Assembly (NCBI GenBank): GCA_021772635.1
Contig: JAJFLP010000045.1
Coordinates: forward strand, 1-42,144
Source: Verrucomicrobiota bacterium
GTDB lineage: Bacteria > Verrucomicrobiota > Lentisphaeria > JABSQK01 > JAJFLO01
Reading direction: 5' to 3'
Length of the DNA: 42,144 nt
Below, piece after piece: positions 42,125 through 42,144 of this stretch. Under the pieces are notes generated by a model, which saw only the letters and a list, made by a program, of their open reading frames with translations, was not told the origin of the DNA and ran no database searches. The position numbers were made by a program, and so were the translations under genes. Every line of letters starts with the position of its first letter. The first letter of the stretch is position 1.

Positions 42125-42144
42125 AAAAACAGCCTCAAAACCTT

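Overview
The window comes from a Gram-negative bacterium: it carries lpxA (lipid A synthesis) and two secreted proteins that end in a PEP-CTERM sorting signal, so an exosortase is expected elsewhere in the genome. Very long repeat-built surface proteins, a dockerin-like domain, several toxin-antitoxin pairs and dense families of palindromic intergenic repeats would suit an environmental member of the PVC group (Verrucomicrobiota, Kiritimatiellota or Lentisphaerota). That placement is an inference from gene content, not a phylogeny. No rRNA, tRNA, CRISPR array or phage structural block was seen.

Layout. 0.3-1.0 kb: PEP-CTERM protein with a clear terminator. 1.2-1.8 kb: a wrecked vapBC pair whose toxin was split by repeat elements. 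2.2-6.3 kb: lpxA, a membrane-anchored TPR protein and a short-chain dehydrogenase, all on the plus strand. 6.3-8.5 kb: a ribbon-helix-helix/PIN toxin-antitoxin pair bracketed by a 156-bp direct repeat. 8.5-14.9 kb: a 2153-residue fibre-like secreted protein. 15.0-20.1 kb: a run of small genes (ORF6N protein, GxxExxY protein, AbrB/PIN pair, a small protein plus nucleotidyltransferase, a secreted beta-helix protein, HicB/HicA) separated by copies of one ~220-bp palindromic element, called H here. 20.1-30.8 kb: a 3548-residue repeat protein that seems to lack its last module. 30.8-31.7 kb: a REP-associated tyrosine transposase (RAYT) inside its own REP palindromes. 31.7-36.2 kb: a 1160-residue beta-helix protein ending in a dockerin-like domain, then a PEP-CTERM protein whose N-terminal part looks cohesin-like. 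36.6-37.2 kb: a Phd/RelE pair between two H elements (minus strand). 37.5-41.6 kb: metK, an adenosine-kinase-like gene and ahcY, all minus strand, forming an activated-methyl-cycle cluster.

How the parts fit. metK makes S-adenosylmethionine, methyltransferases convert it to S-adenosylhomocysteine, AhcY splits that into homocysteine and adenosine, and the kinase removes the adenosine. Much of the rest is cell-surface or secreted material mixed with mobile or selfish modules. The most striking signal is the repeat ecology. At least nine H elements, two REP families, heptamer tandem arrays and two further palindromic families (named G and K here) lie between the genes. In several places they have entered genes: a heptamer array is translated inside the TPR protein, an H element provides the C-terminus of the ORF6N protein, a heptamer array covers the adenosine-kinase start codon, and repeats have destroyed a vapC gene.
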